Shown here one piece after another: positions 1-12,438 of a DNA stretch of 64,000 bases. The stretch comes from Membranipora membranacea (lineage: Eukaryota > Bryozoa > Gymnolaemata > Cheilostomatida > Membraniporidae). The DNA lies in contig OU612072.1 in assembly GCA_914767715.1 (NCBI GenBank), positions 19,654,001 through 19,718,000 on the forward strand, given 5' to 3'. Below the pieces are notes generated by a model. It did no database searches, was not told the DNA's origin, and saw only the letters and a program-made list of their open reading frames with translations. The translations under genes and the position numbers were made by a program. How positions within the stretch are numbered: position 1 is the stretch's first letter; each line of letters opens with the position of its first letter.

Positions 1-224
1 GGAGGTCTCGGGTTCCAATCTGCTGCAGTATTCTAACTACTGGGCTCAATTGATGCCCCAGGTGTGCTCTGACCTGCCTGTAAACTGAGAGCAACTTGGT
101 GCCAAATATAGCGTCTGCGCCCTTAGGGCACCTGTATGTCTCAGTCATTTTTACCCACATTTTTAAACACAAAATATCTATGGATAACAAGGCTGTACTT
201 TTCCTGTGTCAGAATAAAACCTGA

Positions 225-355
225 AGGAAGCAAGTATAATAATAATATATATCCATAATATAATATAAAATATAATATACACTAATATAAATATAATATA
301 ATATATAACGTGATATAATATAATATCATAGCTAATATAATATAATGTAATATAA
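225..355. repeat. AT-only microsatellite (TATAATA-like)
   Basis: Irregular runs of TAATATAA and TATAATA with almost no G or C. The 64-residue minus-strand ORF across it is Ile/Tyr-rich and follows from base composition; it is not a gene. Confidence 0.8.
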
Positions 356-1267
356 AGGGTTTGGGAGATCATGTTTTATTTGAGGTGGCTGTGTTGCAGT
401 CGTTCCCAATCCCATAATCCATTCCACCAGTGTTATGCCAGTCTTTGCTGATTATTTTGAGCTCCAATTTCTTTCACAAAAGTTGATGATAATTCCTGTC
501 ACGCTTTAATCATCCATACTGGCATAGTGGCTTAGCCCTAAGGTATCTACTTTACTCTTTACTGAATCATTTTAAAGATTAACAGAAAATTGCTCAATGG
601 GTCAAATGTTATCAAATTTCACTCATTGCTCAAACCAGGAGTCAAAATCCAAAAACAATATATACTGTTTTTGATGGGTAGTAAATATAGACACTTGGTT
701 TTGCAAGATGCACATACATTGTTAATTTGTTTGGCAATCTAAGGTATTTTGAGGCATAACATGATACGCAACCAAAACAACATGTCACAACACCGAAACA
801 GAGTGGCAAGTGCGGTATGTGGCATGTCTTACAACACACAAGGCCTACAAAGCGGGATTGTTGATACCGTAGGGCATGGATGAATTTAAACCCATTCGCT
901 CTGCAATATATCTAGATAGGTTGTGGATGAGGATGAAGTATTAGTATGAGTGTGACACTGGAATAATAACTATGCATTTGTGTCTGATACTTTGTTTTGT
1001 CAGAGAAGATAATTGTTTTCGGTGGCTAAGATTTTATAAATTGCCATCACAACCGTAAGAAATTAAATTAAAGATAATTGAGGGTTTGTAAATTGCTAAA
1101 CAAGGAATAGCTACAATAAGAATGAAAAATCAAGGGACTTGGACCAGTAGTTCTCAAGTTAGTATGTTAGGCGAGGCACGACCTTAAGGCGCTTTTCAAC
1201 TCTATGCTCGTCTATACGTCTATACCTATATTATCGATACTGTGTGAGTAATCTTGATATTGCTTGT

Positions 1268-1405
1268 TTTGTTTCCGATATACAGGGCTACGGACTATAT
1301 CTTAACTGTGGCACAGGAGCATTTTGAGTTGCATGCCCTTCCTGTCACCACCTCAATCTGCTGGGAATCGAGCACTGGACCTCTCAATTGTAAACCTTAA
1401 ACAAT
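1268..1405 (-). repeat. SINE-like fragment (tRNA-derived)
   Basis: Read on the minus strand there is a B-box-like GCTCGATTCCCAGC, followed by a GGTGGTGACAGGAAGG body and CTCCTGTGCCACAG. This resembles the 3' side of tRNA-derived SINEs. No clear A box remains, so I call it a fragment. Confidence 0.35.
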
Positions 1406-2470
1406 TACTGTGCATTTGAATCTGATTCAGTGAAGTTTTCAGAAAAATGCAAAATCTCAGATAACTTTGTTATTAAATGCAGTGCATTTCTGAGATAGTT
1501 GGCAGGTCTGTAGTGGGAGACTTGCATGTTCTTAAGGAAACTGTGTATGGTGACAGATCATCAATTCGCACCAAAAGGATGTATGTGCTCCCGAAGTGTG
1601 GGTTGATAACTCTTGATGAGGGGATATCTAATTAATTACACTCAATGTTTGATTTGACTTGAAAAAAACGGCATTCAAATTCACATACTAAGTGTTGACA
1701 ATGCTATAAAGAAAGTGAGCTGTGTCGATTGTTGTTCAAGGTGGACAAATGTGCCCTCACTAGCCCAGTGCTGACCAGTATTGATGAAAAAAAATTGATG
1801 TGCAGGTTGGCAATTTTGAATTATCTTACTCCTAAACTAGTAAAAATATTGACAAAAATGCCTCTTTGCTGTACAAAACGATATGTGAAAACCGTACTGA
1901 CACTGAAATGTTTTTCTGATAGGGGCGTCCTCCAAAGCCTTGGTGAGGGCACTAACCATTGATTTTGAACCAAAGTGTACTCCCAAAGTGGGGGTAGATA
2001 ACTCTCAAGGAGGAGATATTCAATTTATTACACTCGATACATCTGCAACTTAAAATTTACTTACAGCTTACTTTCAATGAGGTTAATGCCATATTATAAC
2101 CCCTTCACATCACACTGCCTCAGGCGAAAATGGGCTACCCCGCTAACCTCAACCAAATCGTTGTCTGTCGCTCTAAATTGATGTAATTTTCCACTGTAAA
2201 CATCCGTCCGGGTCAACCGAAATAAGAAACCGAGCAGTTATCTCCTCCCCATAAATACTGACATCATCAATCAGATTTCTACTTGAGGAATTGACTAAGA
2301 ACAGTTATGATAGAAAATGGACAACTAGCTCAACCAACAGTTCAAGAACTCGGCAAGTACTTTGGTCAATTTATCAAGAGAGGATACAATCTTGATGGAC
2401 AAGGTCGAGCCGGTTGGGATATATCCCTCACTTTTCCCTGAAGTTTCTGGGATCTATAGGTGACTCATTA

Positions 2471-2608
2471 GGAATACAACAAAGTTGTATTTCTTTTGTT
2501 TTGGTTGGATTTATTAGGAATACAACAAAGTTGTATTTCTTTTGTTTTGGTTGGATTTATTAGGAATACAACAAAGTTGTATTTCTTTTGTTTTAGTAGG
2601 GTTTATTA
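2471..2608 (+). repeat. Three tandem copies of the Helentron-like 5' end (46-bp period)
   Basis: The block GGAATACAACAAAGTTGTAT followed by TTCTTTTGTTTT and a short linker begins at 2471, 2517 and 2563, an exact 46-bp period. Each copy contains a hairpin, AATACAAC-AAA-GTTGTATT (8-bp stem, 3-nt loop). The third copy runs into a TTA microsatellite and the element body. Multiplication of a single end fits imperfect rolling-circle replication, but ordinary slippage is also possible. Confidence 0.75.
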
Positions 2609-3390
2609 TTATTATTATTATTATTGCAACACTTTTCTAGCTTCTATAAGTCAAGAACTACCAGGCAGAATTGGATGGAACTTTGTCATAAGATAGTTCC
2701 ATATGTCTAGCTAAGAAATTACAAAATGAATTTATGAATTGTTATGTAATATTCGCTAATTAGACTAATTAGTGGAGGAAGTTTTGACCTTTATATTGAT
2801 CATATCTGGAGAACGAAACATACGATTGAGTTAAAACTTGGGATATAGGGGTTATGAGATATACCGAATCTTATGACATCATCAATTTTAAGGTCACATG
2901 ACCCGAAATCCAAAATGGCCGCCATAGACAGTAAACTGCTGCCGATTAGCAGTTCTTATCATGCGATTGAGTTATAACTTGGAATATGGGGGTTATGACA
3001 TATACCGAATCTTATGACATCATAAATTTAAAGGTCACATGACCCGAAATCCAAAATGGCCGCCATAGACAGTAAACTGCTGCCGATTAACAGTTCTCAT
3101 CATGCGATTGAGTTAAAACTTGGGATATGGGGGTTTGGCATATACCGAATCTTAGGACATCATCAATTTTAATGTCACATGACCCGAAATCCAATATGGC
3201 TTCCATAGAGGGTTAATTGCTGCCGATTAGCAGTTCTCATCATGCGATTGAGTTGAGACTTGGGATAAGGGGGTTTTGGCATATACCGAGTCTTATGACA
3301 TCATTAATTATGATGTCACATGACCTCGATATTCAAATCTATTGGTTGTATTCCTTTATATTTGCTTGCAAATATGTTTACCGTTTCTAG
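2563..3390 (+). mobile_element. Helentron/Helitron-like non-autonomous element, unit 1
   Basis: The 5' end is GGAATACAAC with a hairpin, then a (TTA)n tract and a GCAACACTTTT block. The core is a 141-bp minisatellite. The 3' end is GGTTGTATTCC, then a perfect hairpin ATATTTGC-TT-GCAAATAT, 11 nt, and CTAG followed by T. A hairpin about 11 nt before a terminal CTAG, with no target duplication, is the Helitron signature. The subterminal inverted repeat (GGAATACAAC against GTTGTATTCC) and the minisatellite core point to Helentron-type (HINE, pearl-like) elements. No Rep/helicase gene is present, so it must move in trans. Confidence 0.72.
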
Positions 3391-3408
3391 TTATTATTAT
3401 TATTATTA

Positions 3409-4563
3409 GGAATACAACAAAGTTGTATTTCTTTTGTTTTAGTTGAGTTTATTATTATTATTATTATTATTCGTCTCGCAACACTTTTTGTAGCTTTTAT
3501 AAGTCAAGAACTACCGGGCAGAATTCGCTGTTACTTGGTCACAACATAGCTCCATATGTTTAGATGAGAAATTGCGAAATGAAATTTTAAAATGTTATGT
3601 AATACTTGCTAAATACACTAATTAGTGAAGGAGGATTTGCCTTTTTTAACGTTTTTACCCAATTTCATTCTGCTATATGTCAAGAACTACTTGGCAGAAT
3701 TCGATGATATATGGTCACAACATAGTCCCATATGTCAAGATGAGAAATTGCAAAACGAAATTTTGAAATGTTATGTAATATTTGCTAATTACACTAATCA
3801 GTGGAGGATGTTTTTTCGATTTTCTTTTGGTGATATCTTGAGAACAAATCATGCGATTGAGTTGAAACTTAGGATACAGAGGTTATGGCATATACCGAAT
3901 CTTATGACATCGTCAATTTTAATGTCACATGATCCGATATACAAAATGGCCGCCATAAACAGGAAGTGGCTGCCGATTAACAGTTCTTATCATGCGATTG
4001 AGTTAAAACTTGGGATATGGGGGTAATGACATACACTGAATCTTATGACATCATCAATTCTTATGTCACATGACCCGATATACAAAATGGCCGCCATAAA
4101 CAGGAAGTGGCTGCCGATTAACAGTTCTTATCATGCGATTGAGTTAAAACTTGGGATATGGGGGTAATGACATACACTGAATCTTATGACATCATCAATT
4201 CTTATGTCACATGACCTGATATACAAAATGGCCGCCATAAACAGGAAGTGGCTGCCGATTAACAGTTCTTATCATGCGATTGAGTTAAAACTTGGGATAT
4301 GGGGGTAATGACATACACTGAATCTTATGACATCATCAATTCTTATGTCACATGACCCGATATACAAAATGGCCGCCATAAACAGGAAGTGGCTGCCGAT
4401 TAACAGTTCTTAACATGCGATTGAGTTAAAACTTGGGATTTGGGGGTTATGACATATATCGAATCTTATGACATCATCGATTTTAATGTCACATGACCTC
4501 GATATTCAAATCTATTGGTTGTATTCCTTTATATTTGCTTGCAAATATGTTTACCGTTTCTAG
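3409..4563 (+). mobile_element. Helentron-like element, unit 2 (head-to-tail)
   Basis: It starts again with GGAATACAACAAAG, 18 nt after the CTAG of unit 1 and joined to it by TTA repeats. It contains about five copies of the 141-bp repeat and ends with the same hairpin and CTAG at 4560-4563. Three consecutive 141-bp monomers (from 3991, 4132 and 4273) are nearly identical, which suggests recent local amplification. Confidence 0.7.
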
Positions 4564-5804
4564 TTATTATTATTTTTGCAACACTTTTGTCGCATCTATA
4601 AGTCAAGAACTACCAGGCAGAATTGGATGGAACTTTGTCATAAGATAGTTCCATATGTCTAGATGAGAAATTGCGAAATGAAATTTTAAAATGTTATGTA
4701 ATACTTGCTAATTACACTAATTAGTGAAGGAGGTTTTGCCTTTTTTAACGTTTTTACCCAATTTCATTCTGTTATATGTCAAGAACTACTTGGCAGAATT
4801 CGATGATATATGGTCACAACATAGTCCCATATGTCAAGATGAGAACTTGCAAAACGAAATTTTGAAATGTTATGTAATATTTGCTAATTACACTAATTAG
4901 TGGAGGATGTTTTTTCGATTTTCTTTTGGTGATATCTTGAGAACAAATCATGCGATTGAGTTGAAACTTAGGATACAGAGGTTATGGCATATACCAAATC
5001 TTATGACATCTTCAATTTTAATGTCACATGACCCGATATCCAAAATGGCCGCCAAAAACAGGAAATGGCTGCCGATTTAACAGTTCTTAACATGCAATTG
5101 AGTTAAAACTTGGGATATGGGGGTTATGACATATACCGAATCTTCTGACATCATCAATTTTCATGTCACATGACCCGATATACAAAATGGCCGCCATAAA
5201 CAGTGAATTGCTGCCGATTAACAGTTATTATCATGCGATTGAGTTGAAACTTGGGATATGGGGGTTTTGACATACACCGAATCTTATGACATCATCAATT
5301 TTCATGTCACATGACCCGATATACAAAATGGCCGCCATAAACAGTGAATTGCTGCCGATTAACAGTTATTATCATGCGATTGAGTTGAAACTTGGGATTT
5401 GGGGGTTTTGACCTATACCGAATCTTATGACATCATCAATTTCAATGTCACATGACCCGATATCCAAAATGGCCTCCATAAACAGGAAGTGGCTGCCGAT
5501 TAACAGTTCTTATCATGCGATTGAGTTAAAACTTGGGATTTGGGGGTTATGACATATTCCGAATCTTATGACATCATCGATTTTGATGTCACATGACCCG
5601 AAATCCAATATGGCCGCCATAGAGTGTTAATTGCTGCCGATTAGCAGTTCTCATCATGCGATTGAGTTGAGACTTAAGATAAGGGGGTTTCGGCATATAC
5701 CGAGTCTTATGACATCATCAATTATGATGTAACATGACCTCGATATTCAAATATATTGGTTGTATTCCTTTATATTTGCTTGCAAATATGTTTACCGCTT
5801 CTAG
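4564..5804 (+). mobile_element. Helentron-like element, unit 3 (head-to-tail, lacks the 5' hairpin)
   Basis: It begins directly after the unit 2 CTAG with TTATTATTATT and the GCAACACTTTTGTCGC block, without the GGAATACAAC head. It carries about six 141-bp monomers and ends with the conserved hairpin and CTAG at 5801-5804. Fusion with no intervening genomic DNA fits tandem rolling-circle products or unequal exchange. Confidence 0.68.
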
Positions 5805-6764
5805 TTATTATTATTATTTTTGCAACACTTTTGTCGCATCTATAAGTCAAGAACTACCAGGCAGAATTGGATGGAACTTTGTCATAAGATAGTTCCATAT
5901 GTCTAGATGAGAAATTACTAAATGAGTTTTTGAATGGTTATGTAATACTTGCTAATTACACTAATTAGTGAAGGAGGTTTTGCCATTTTTAACGTTTTTA
6001 CCCAATTTCATTCTGCTATATGTCAAGAACTACTTGACAGAATTCGATGATATATGGTCACAACATAGCCCCATATGTCAAGATAAGAAATTGCAAAACA
6101 AAATTTTGAAATGTTATGTAATATTTGCTAATTACACTAATTAGTGGAGGATGTTTTTTCGATTTTCTTTTGGTGATATCTTGAGAACAAATCATGCGAT
6201 TGAGTTAAAACTTGGGATATGGGGGTCATGACATATACCGAATCTTATGACATCATCAATTTTTGTGTCACATGACATGATATACAAAATGGCCGCCATA
6301 AACAGTAAACTGCTGCCAATTAACAGTTCTTATCATGTGATTGAGTTAAAACTTGGGATATAGGGGTTATGAGATATACCGAATCTTATGACATCATCAA
6401 TTTTAAGGTCACATGACCCGAAATCCAAAATGGCCGCCATAGACAGTAAACTGCTGCCGATTAACAGTTCTTATCATGCGATTGAGTCAAAACTTGGGAT
6501 ATGGGGGTTATGACATATACCGAATCTTGTGACTTCATCAATTTAAAGGTCACATGACCCGAAATCCAAAATGGCCGCCATAGACAGTAAACTGCTGCCG
6601 ATTAGCAGTTCTCATCATGCGATTGAGTTGAGACTTGGGATAAGGGGGTTTTGGCATATACCGAGTCTTATGACATCATCAATTATGATGTCACATGACC
6701 CGATATTCAAATCAATTGGTTGTATTCCTTTATATTTGCTTGCAAATATGTTTACCGTTTCTAG
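5805..6764 (+). mobile_element. Helentron-like element, unit 4 (last of the array)
   Basis: Again starts with a TTA tract and the GCAACACTTTTGTCGC block, holds about four 141-bp monomers, and ends with the hairpin and CTAG at 6761-6764, followed by TT. The sequence after this point is unrelated, so this is the right edge of the array. Confidence 0.68.
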
Positions 6765-7387
6765 TTTCTATTTATTATTGTTTTTATTATTTATGTCATT
6801 TTTTGTTCTGACACAACATTGTTGATCTTGATAAACTGCCATCTGTCTAGAGCCGATAGACTTGGTTGGACAGCAATTTCTCCAAAAATTTACCGACACC
6901 AACAGAGCTATCTGCTGCCTGATGGTAGATCTCCGCATTACCCTTAGAAGAACCAGCCAATGACTTGTGCACAAAGCACAGGGAAGATTTGGTCTTGGTC
7001 TCCCACATCTGTTCTAAGTTTCCTGGCCATGTCCTGATTTCAGGATCGTGTCTGCTTCTCTATTTTTCACTCTGAAATCACCTGGAACCAACAATGTTTA
7101 TGATTACAATTTCTCGTTTCTTCTTATCAACAGCAATATTGGGCCGCAAGAAGGAAAAACCTACCATTTTTCGAATAGGTCCTTCTAATCTGATCTTAAT
7201 CGCATCTAATTCTTTTTCGTAACGGATCACAGCGGGTAGATTTTTTTTGTGCGTGAGAGCTACTGTAACGCCAAAAGTATCGTTTACAGATTCCACTTAT
7301 CGGTGAGTTTTTTGAGTGGCTGAAATTATTCAGGGCATAAATTGCGCTAATTTAAAAAAAGGTATAGCCTGAAAATATTTAGGCGAA
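6765..7387. other. Spacer between two repeat arrays, possible gene remnant on minus strand
   Basis: On the minus strand, 7078-7296 is open for 72 codons from a GTG, and a further open stretch lies near 6850-7010. Their composition is less biased than the neighbouring repeats, but no domain is recognised. I see no ATG, and no splice sites that join them. It may be a decayed exon or retrocopy. Confidence 0.25.
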
Positions 7388-10130
7388 AAAGTACACTAAT
7401 AGAGGGTCGCACCAACCGCACTCTCGCGCTCAGCCTCCTGTAAAGCTGAAAATATTTAGGCGAAAAAGTACACTAATAAAGTAAATATAAGATAGCTAAA
7501 TTTAGAGGGTCGCACCAACCGCACTCCCGCGCTCAGCCTCCTGTAAAGCTGAAAATATTTGGGCGAAAAAGTACACTAATAATGTAAATATATAATAGGC
7601 AAAATAAGAGGGTCGCACCCGCCGCACTCATGCGCTCAGCCTTCTGAGAGGTTGAAAACATTAAGGCGATAAAATACGCTAATAAGTAAAATTATAATAG
7701 CCAAAATTAGAGGGTCGCACCAACCGCACTCATGCGCTCAGCCTTCTGAGAGGTTGAAGATATTAAGGCGAAAATATACACTAAGGTTAATATATAATAG
7801 GCAAATTTAGAGGGTCGCACCAACCGCACTCCCGCGCTCAGCCTCATGTAAAGCTGAAAATATTTAGGCGAAAAAGTACACTAATAATGTAAACATATAA
7901 TAGGCAAAATAAGAGGGTCGCACCCGCCGCACTCATGCGCTCAGCCTTCTGAGAGGTTGAAAATATTTAAGTGAAAAAATACACTAAGGTTAATATATGA
8001 TAGGCAAATTTAGAGGGTCGCACCAACCGCACTCATGCGCTCAGCCTTCTGAGAGGTTGAAAATATTTAGGCGAAAAAATAAACTACGGTTAATATATAA
8101 AAGCCAAAATTAGAGGGTCGCACCAACCGCACTCTTGCGCTCAGCCTTCTGAGAAGTTGAAAATATTGAAGTGAAAAAATGCACTAAGGTTAATATATAA
8201 TAGCCAAAATTAGAAGGTCGCACCAACCGCACTTTTGCGCTCAGCCTTCTGAGAGGTTGAAAATATTTAAGCGAAAAAATACACTAAGGTTAATATATAA
8301 TAGCCAAAATTAGAGGGTTGCACCAACCGCACTTTTGCGCTCAGCCTTCTGAGAGGTAGAAAATATTTAGGCAAAAAAATACACTAAGGTATATATATAA
8401 TAGGCAAATTTAAAGGGTCGCACCAACCGCAGTCTTGCGCTCAGCCTTCTGAGAAGTTGAAAATATTTATTTGAAAAAATACACTAACATTAATAAATAA
8501 TAGGCAAATTTAGAGGGTCGCACCAACCGCACTCATGCGCTCAGCCTTCTGGGAGGTTGAAAATATTTAGGCGAAAAATACACTAAGTTTAATATATAAT
8601 AGGCAAATCTAGAGGGTCGCACCAACCGCACTCTTGCGCTCAGCCTTCTGAGTGGTTGAAAATATTTATGTGAAAAAATACACTGAGGTAAATACATAAT
8701 AGGCAAATTTAGAGGGTCGCACCAACCGCACCCTTGCGCTCAGCCTTCTGAGAAGTTGAAAATATTTATGTGAAAAAATACACTAAGGTTAATATATAAT
8801 AGCCAAAATTAGAGGGTCGCACCAACTGCACTCTTGCGCTCAGCCTTCTGAGAAGTTTAAAATATTCGGGCGAAAAAATGCACTAAGGTTAATATATAAT
8901 AGGCAAATTTAGAGGGTCGCACCAACCGCACTCTTGCGCTCAGCTTTCTGAGAAGTTGAAAATATTTATGTGAAAAAATACACTGTGGTAAATATATAAT
9001 AGGCAAATTTGAAGGGTCGCACCAACCGCTCCCTTGCGCTCAGCCTTCTGAGAAGTTGAAAATATTTATGTGAAAAAATACACTAAGGTCAATATATAAT
9101 AGCCAAAATTAGAGGGTCGCACCAACCGCACCCTTGCGCTCAGCCTTCTGAGAAGTTGAAAATATTTATGTGAAAAAATACACTAAGGTTAATATATAAT
9201 AGCCAAAATTAGAGGGTCGCACCAACTGCACTCTTGCGCTCAGCCTTCTGAGAAGTTGAAAATATTCATGTGAAAAAATACACTAACATTAATAAATAAT
9301 AGGCAAATTTAGAGGGTCGCACCAACCGCACTCATGCGCTCAGCCTTCTGGGAGGTTGAAAATATTTAGGCGAAAAATACACTAAGTTTAATATATAATA
9401 GGCAAATTTAGAGGGTCGCACCAACCGCACTCATGCGCTCAGCCTTCTGGGAGGTTGAAAATATTTAGGCGAAAAATACACTTAGTTTAATATATAATAG
9501 GCAAATCTAGAGGGTCGCACCAACCGCACTCTTGCGCTCAACCTTCTGAGAAGTTGAAAATATTTATGTGAAAAAATACACTGAGGTAAATATATAATAG
9601 GCAAATTTAGAGGGTCGCACCAACCGCACTCTTGCGCTCAGCCTTCTGAGAAGTTGAAAATATTTATGTGAAAAAATACACTGAGGTAAATATATAATAG
9701 GCAAATTTAGAGGGTCGCACCAACCGCACTCTTGCGCTCAGCCTTCTGAGAAGTTGAAAATATTTATGTGAAAAAATACACTAAGGTTAATATATAATAG
9801 CCAAAATTAGAGGGTCGCACTAACCGCACTCTTGTGCTCAGCCTTCTGAGAAGTTGAAAATATATATGTGAAAAAATACACTGAGGTTAATATATAATAG
9901 CCAAAATTAGAGGGTCGCACCAACCGCACTCTTGCGCTCAGCCTTCTGAGAAGTTGAAAATATTCAGGCGAAAAAATGCACTAAGGTTAATATATAATAG
10001 CCAAATTTAGAGGGTCGCACCAACCGCACTCTTGCGCTCAGCTTTCTGAGAAGTTGAAAATATTCAGGCGAAAAAATACACTAAGGTTAATATAATATAA
10101 TAGCCTAAATTAGAGGGTCGCACCCTAACA
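7388..10130 (+). repeat. Tandem satellite, 100-bp period, about 28 copies
   Basis: Every monomer has a conserved GC-richer half, GAGGGTCGCACCAACCGCAC followed by GCGCTCAGCCTTCTGAGAAG, and a variable AT-rich half (GAAAATATTT, AATACACTAAGGTTAATATA, ATAATAGGCAAATTTA). AGGGTCGCAC lies at 9611 and 9711, an exact 100-bp step. Left-hand copies are more diverged and have length changes; the 9.2-10.0 kb copies are nearly identical. CTCAG-CCTT-CTGAG can form a small hairpin in each copy. The array is far too regular in length, and lacks unique spacers, to be a CRISPR. Confidence 0.9.
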
Positions 10131-12438
10131 ACACAGTTTGAGCACTTAAACTACCTTCTGAGAAGTTGGAAATCAGATGAAATGATCAATGATGAATGAA
10201 CATCATAGGTTTATTTTTTCGCAAAAAGGATCTTTGAGCAATACAAGGAGATACAGCAACTGTGTTTAGCAGGATGTTAAAAAAAATGCTGTTATGATTT
10301 AGGTATTGATGACGAAAGCAACAAAATGTTTGCATGAGAACTCCGTCAATCTGACAAAAAAAACATGTATGATGACAGAGAGCAAGATACAATTACATAG
10401 AGCCAAATCACCTATGCAATATTATATATATATATATATATATATAGCTTATATAGTCCAAGAGTTTATCTCCTCCTCTTTGTTTTCTTTATAATTTTTC
10501 TTCTGGAAGAGAAATCATATTGATAACACAGCAATAGTAATAGTATTCATAATAATAATAATAGTAATTATAATAGTAATAATAATAATAATAATAATAG
10601 TAGTAGTGAATAAGGCCATTAACAAATGTCAAATCATAGGCATTGCTTTACCTGGAGACATGAGAGTGATAAAGAAGGAAGAAGAGAAACTGAAGGAGTG
10701 CAAAATAAACAAAGATTGTGTTTCATGCCCCTGAATTGTCTGACAATTCTGTACAATTCTAGAATTGTCGAGATTTGACCCATTTACAATGAACAAACCA
10801 GCTTTCCATTATCATTTGATTAAACCTGCCTGCTAAATAAATTACATTCACTATTGTGTTGTTATAGAATGAGCCTTCACAGTGTAAGACAATATAATAT
10901 AATGGGCTTGATTTTACATGTAATGTATTTCTATGTAATGACAAGACCACCTATACTACGTTCTAATAAAGATAACTCATGTAAACTTCACCCTCACAAA
11001 CAAAACACTTAACACTCAGAGAGAACCTACAATAATTTAGATAGAAACATTGAACTGGCCTGTGGCAGGGTTGCCAACTGCAACCATAGCAAAACTGACA
11101 AATTTACTTTGAAATGGGCTAAGCACTAGGGCTGCAGTATTCTCTTTTTTGACTGGTATTCCCAATACAAGTTAGAGACGGTAAGCTCAACTTGATTTAA
11201 ATAAGTCATTAAAAGTCTTCCAGGATCAGGGTACAGTTAAATGTTCAAGTTACTTGTCATGTACTGAGGTTAATTAATGAAAGGTCTTAGAATGAATACT
11301 GACATTAACAGAGTGACAGTGTATTAGATACCAAACATAGTCAGAATTCATACTGCAAGACTGTTCATTTTTGTTATTGTAACGATCAATTGCTGCATTT
11401 TATTCCACCGAGCTGCTTCCTTCAAATATAGAACAATAACTCACAGCTGACCATATATGTCCTAAAAACAGAATATCCATCTTATTGCGCTCCAATGATA
11501 GATTCAGCTCCTTGCTGGCACGCACAGACAGGTCTTCCTTATTCATAGTACGAGTTTGGTCAGCCAAAGATAAAACTCCCGGACTGTAATAAAACCGTAA
11601 TCCATATTCATCATAGGTGCGTTTCTAAACTGCTACACCGCTGACTGTCTATCATAACATGTACCGGTAGCATCGTTGCCTGAAAATGAGACAAAATACA
11701 TGTTCTTAATAAATAGCTGTCTGTTTGGAGAAATCAAATCAAAAGAACATAACCTGATGTGATGTGACCCACCAAGTTGACATATCTGCATAAATATTAA
11801 AAACCAGTTTGCTGTTAAAATGATTCAACTTACCCTTTGGAATGCCTGAACGGAAAGTCAACAATGCCAAATGAGGGAAACTAGAATTCACTTTCAGCTG
11901 GCAGAATAGTCATGTGACTATATTTTGCCTTCCTCAGTCATATCTGCTCTGATCATTTGAAGATAGAGCGTACCATCAGGAATTGAACGAGTGCTTGCGT
12001 TCAAGGGAACGCTTTCACCCAAGTACTCACTTGCACATGCTAATTGTCCATTGAATGAGTGATTTTCCAGGTATTTATCACAAAACCTAATAGTAAGACA
12101 ATGAACGCCTATTTGCTATTGAGAACAAAATTCTATAGGAACAGTTTTCGGTTGTGGATGCCCAGCAACATCATTTTGCTTGTGACTATCAACTGTTTTA
12201 AATTACAAATCACCAATAAGCTCAAAGAATTGTCTTCTGTTTTTGAAGGAGGGGGCAACTCTTGTGCTATCATGATCTAAGCGGGGAGTTCGCGACAAAA
12301 TTACTGGTCTAAGTCAACATTCTCAGGCATCAAGTTAAAGATATTTATTGTAGAATAGATGATACCTGCACAAAGCTCTTTGATGATACATAGTCAGACT
12401 AAGCTAAATAAAAAATTAACGGCAACATAAACAAAACA
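10131..12438. other. Non-coding, with simple repeats
   Basis: Apart from the dispersed repeat at 10719-10937, I see a (TA)n tract near 10425-10446 and TAA/TAG-type trinucleotide repeats at about 10540-10612. The remainder is AT-rich single-copy-looking DNA with no exon I can support. An AATAAA-type signal for the minus-strand gene that ends at 12439 lies near 12349. Confidence 0.5.
10719..10937 (+). repeat. Dispersed repeat, copy A (about 220 bp)
   Basis: This segment matches 20024-20240 in reverse orientation, with shared blocks TTTCATGCCCCTGAATTGTC, CAATTCTAGAATTGTCGA, CAATGAACAAACCAGCTT, GAGCCTTCACAGTGT and ATTTTACATGTAATGT. The first 45 bases contain two near-perfect palindromes (GAATTGTC-TGACAATTC and CAATTCTAGAATTG). 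It may be a MITE or SINE tail; no target duplication is evident. Confidence 0.7.

Larger units (their letters stand above)
1..2470. other. Repeat-rich non-coding stretch, no gene seen
   Basis: I see no convincing coding exon here. The first 150 bases look like the internal part of a SINE: a B-box-like GGGTTCCAATC near position 10, followed by a GC-richer body. Bases 225-355 are an AT-only, TATAATA-like microsatellite. A diverged direct repeat of about 65 bp (1579-1645 and 1974-2040) shares GTG-TCCC-AAGTG and GATAACTCT blocks. The small ORFs here have no recognisable domain or splice context. Confidence 0.5.
2815..6700 (+). repeat. 141-bp minisatellite core of the Helentron-like array
   Basis: The monomer is marked by CATGCGATTGAGTTAAAACT, CATATACCGAATCTTATGAC, TGTCACATGACCCGATAT and CCAAAATGGCCGCCATA. 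The start of the first block recurs at 3991, 4132 and 4273, giving a 141-bp period. About 18-20 copies are spread over the four units, interrupted by the unit ends. Short ORFs across it (for example 3625-4026 and 6571-6825) are periodic translation artefacts. Confidence 0.85.

Noticed and set aside
3625-6825. ORFs of 84-133 codons in the Helentron array
   Set aside because: Periodic products of the 141-bp minisatellite; they share the same peptide and break at each unit end.
7388-10130. CRISPR-like regular array
   Set aside because: The whole 100-bp unit repeats, there are no unique spacers, and the context is eukaryotic. It is a satellite.
10425-10446. Replication origin or regulatory TA tract
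   Set aside because: A plain (TA)n microsatellite with no other supporting feature.
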